Below, piece by piece: positions 6,056 through 6,145 of a DNA stretch of 6,145 nt. Position numbers and translations under genes: made by a program. The first letter of the stretch is position 1. The number at the start of each line of letters is the position of its first letter. The stretch is from Spartobacteria bacterium (GTDB lineage Bacteria > Verrucomicrobiota > Verrucomicrobiae > Chthoniobacterales > UBA6821). The stretch is from the NCBI GenBank assembly GCA_003136515.1, contig PLEU01000017.1, positions 4,950 to 11,094 on the forward strand, in the 5' to 3' direction. A model generated the notes under the pieces. It did no database searches. It was not told the DNA's origin and saw nothing but the letters and a program-made list of their open reading frames with translations.

Positions 6056-6145
6056 ATGAAGATTTCCCTCTCCTGGCTGCGTGAGCATCTCCGCACGGAT
6101 AAGTCTGCCGCCGAGATCGCCACGATCCTGACAAATGCCGGTCTG
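6056..6145 (+). CDS. pheT: Phenylalanyl-tRNA synthetase beta subunit (3' partial)
   Basis: Thirty codons are visible before the window ends, reading MKISLSWLREHL then RTDKSAAEIATILTNAGL. This matches the well-conserved PheT N-terminus (MKIS.nWLre.l......eeia..Lt..GlE). PheT pairs with PheS and carries the tRNA-binding and editing domains, all of which lie beyond the right edge. The start at 6056 is 13 bases after the pheS stop, the usual operon arrangement. The frame stays open to the last base, so nothing suggests a break. Confidence 0.9.
   Translation, partial: MKISLSWLREHLRTDKSAAEIATILTNAGL

Overview
The window reads as a stretch of ordinary, moderately GC-rich bacterial chromosome. All genes are on the + strand and tightly packed, with gaps mostly under 150 bases. 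It suggests a Gram-negative bacterium with an outer membrane (ExbD plus a TonB/TolA-type transducer) that makes menaquinone by the futalosine route (MqnC). The mix of genes, the rpmI-rplT-pheS-pheT order and the weak Shine-Dalgarno signals would fit a member of the PVC group such as Verrucomicrobiota. That placement is an inference from gene content, not proof.

Layout. Bases 1-348 hold the C-terminal part of an ExbD/TolR protein whose start lies off the left edge. Six bases later comes a long TonB/TolA-family protein (355-1590) with one N-terminal membrane anchor, a very long Pro/Thr-rich linker, a charged repeat-bearing segment and a TonB/TolA C-terminal domain. A small DUF1622 membrane protein follows (1610-2035), then the radical SAM enzyme MqnC (2074-3180). 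A trypsin-like exported serine protease (3164-4138, or from 3191) begins at or just after the end of mqnC. The second half is a translation block: rpmI (L35, 4245-4460), rplT (L20, 4605-4994), pheS (5026-6042) and the first 30 codons of pheT (6056 to the right edge).

How they work together. ExbD and the TonB-like protein would form, with an ExbB/TolQ partner expected upstream, a proton-driven motor acting on the outer membrane. MqnC supplies menaquinone for respiration. L35 and L20 are large-subunit ribosomal proteins, and PheS/PheT form the alpha2beta2 phenylalanyl-tRNA synthetase. No mobile element, CRISPR array, tRNA or rRNA gene is visible.

The most interesting unexplained signal is the 144-base gap between rpmI and rplT. 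It can fold into a 13-bp stem with one bulged base, inner hairpins, a possible pseudoknot and a second hairpin just before the rplT start. It is a candidate L20-responsive control element. I see no clear new multi-gene system in this window.
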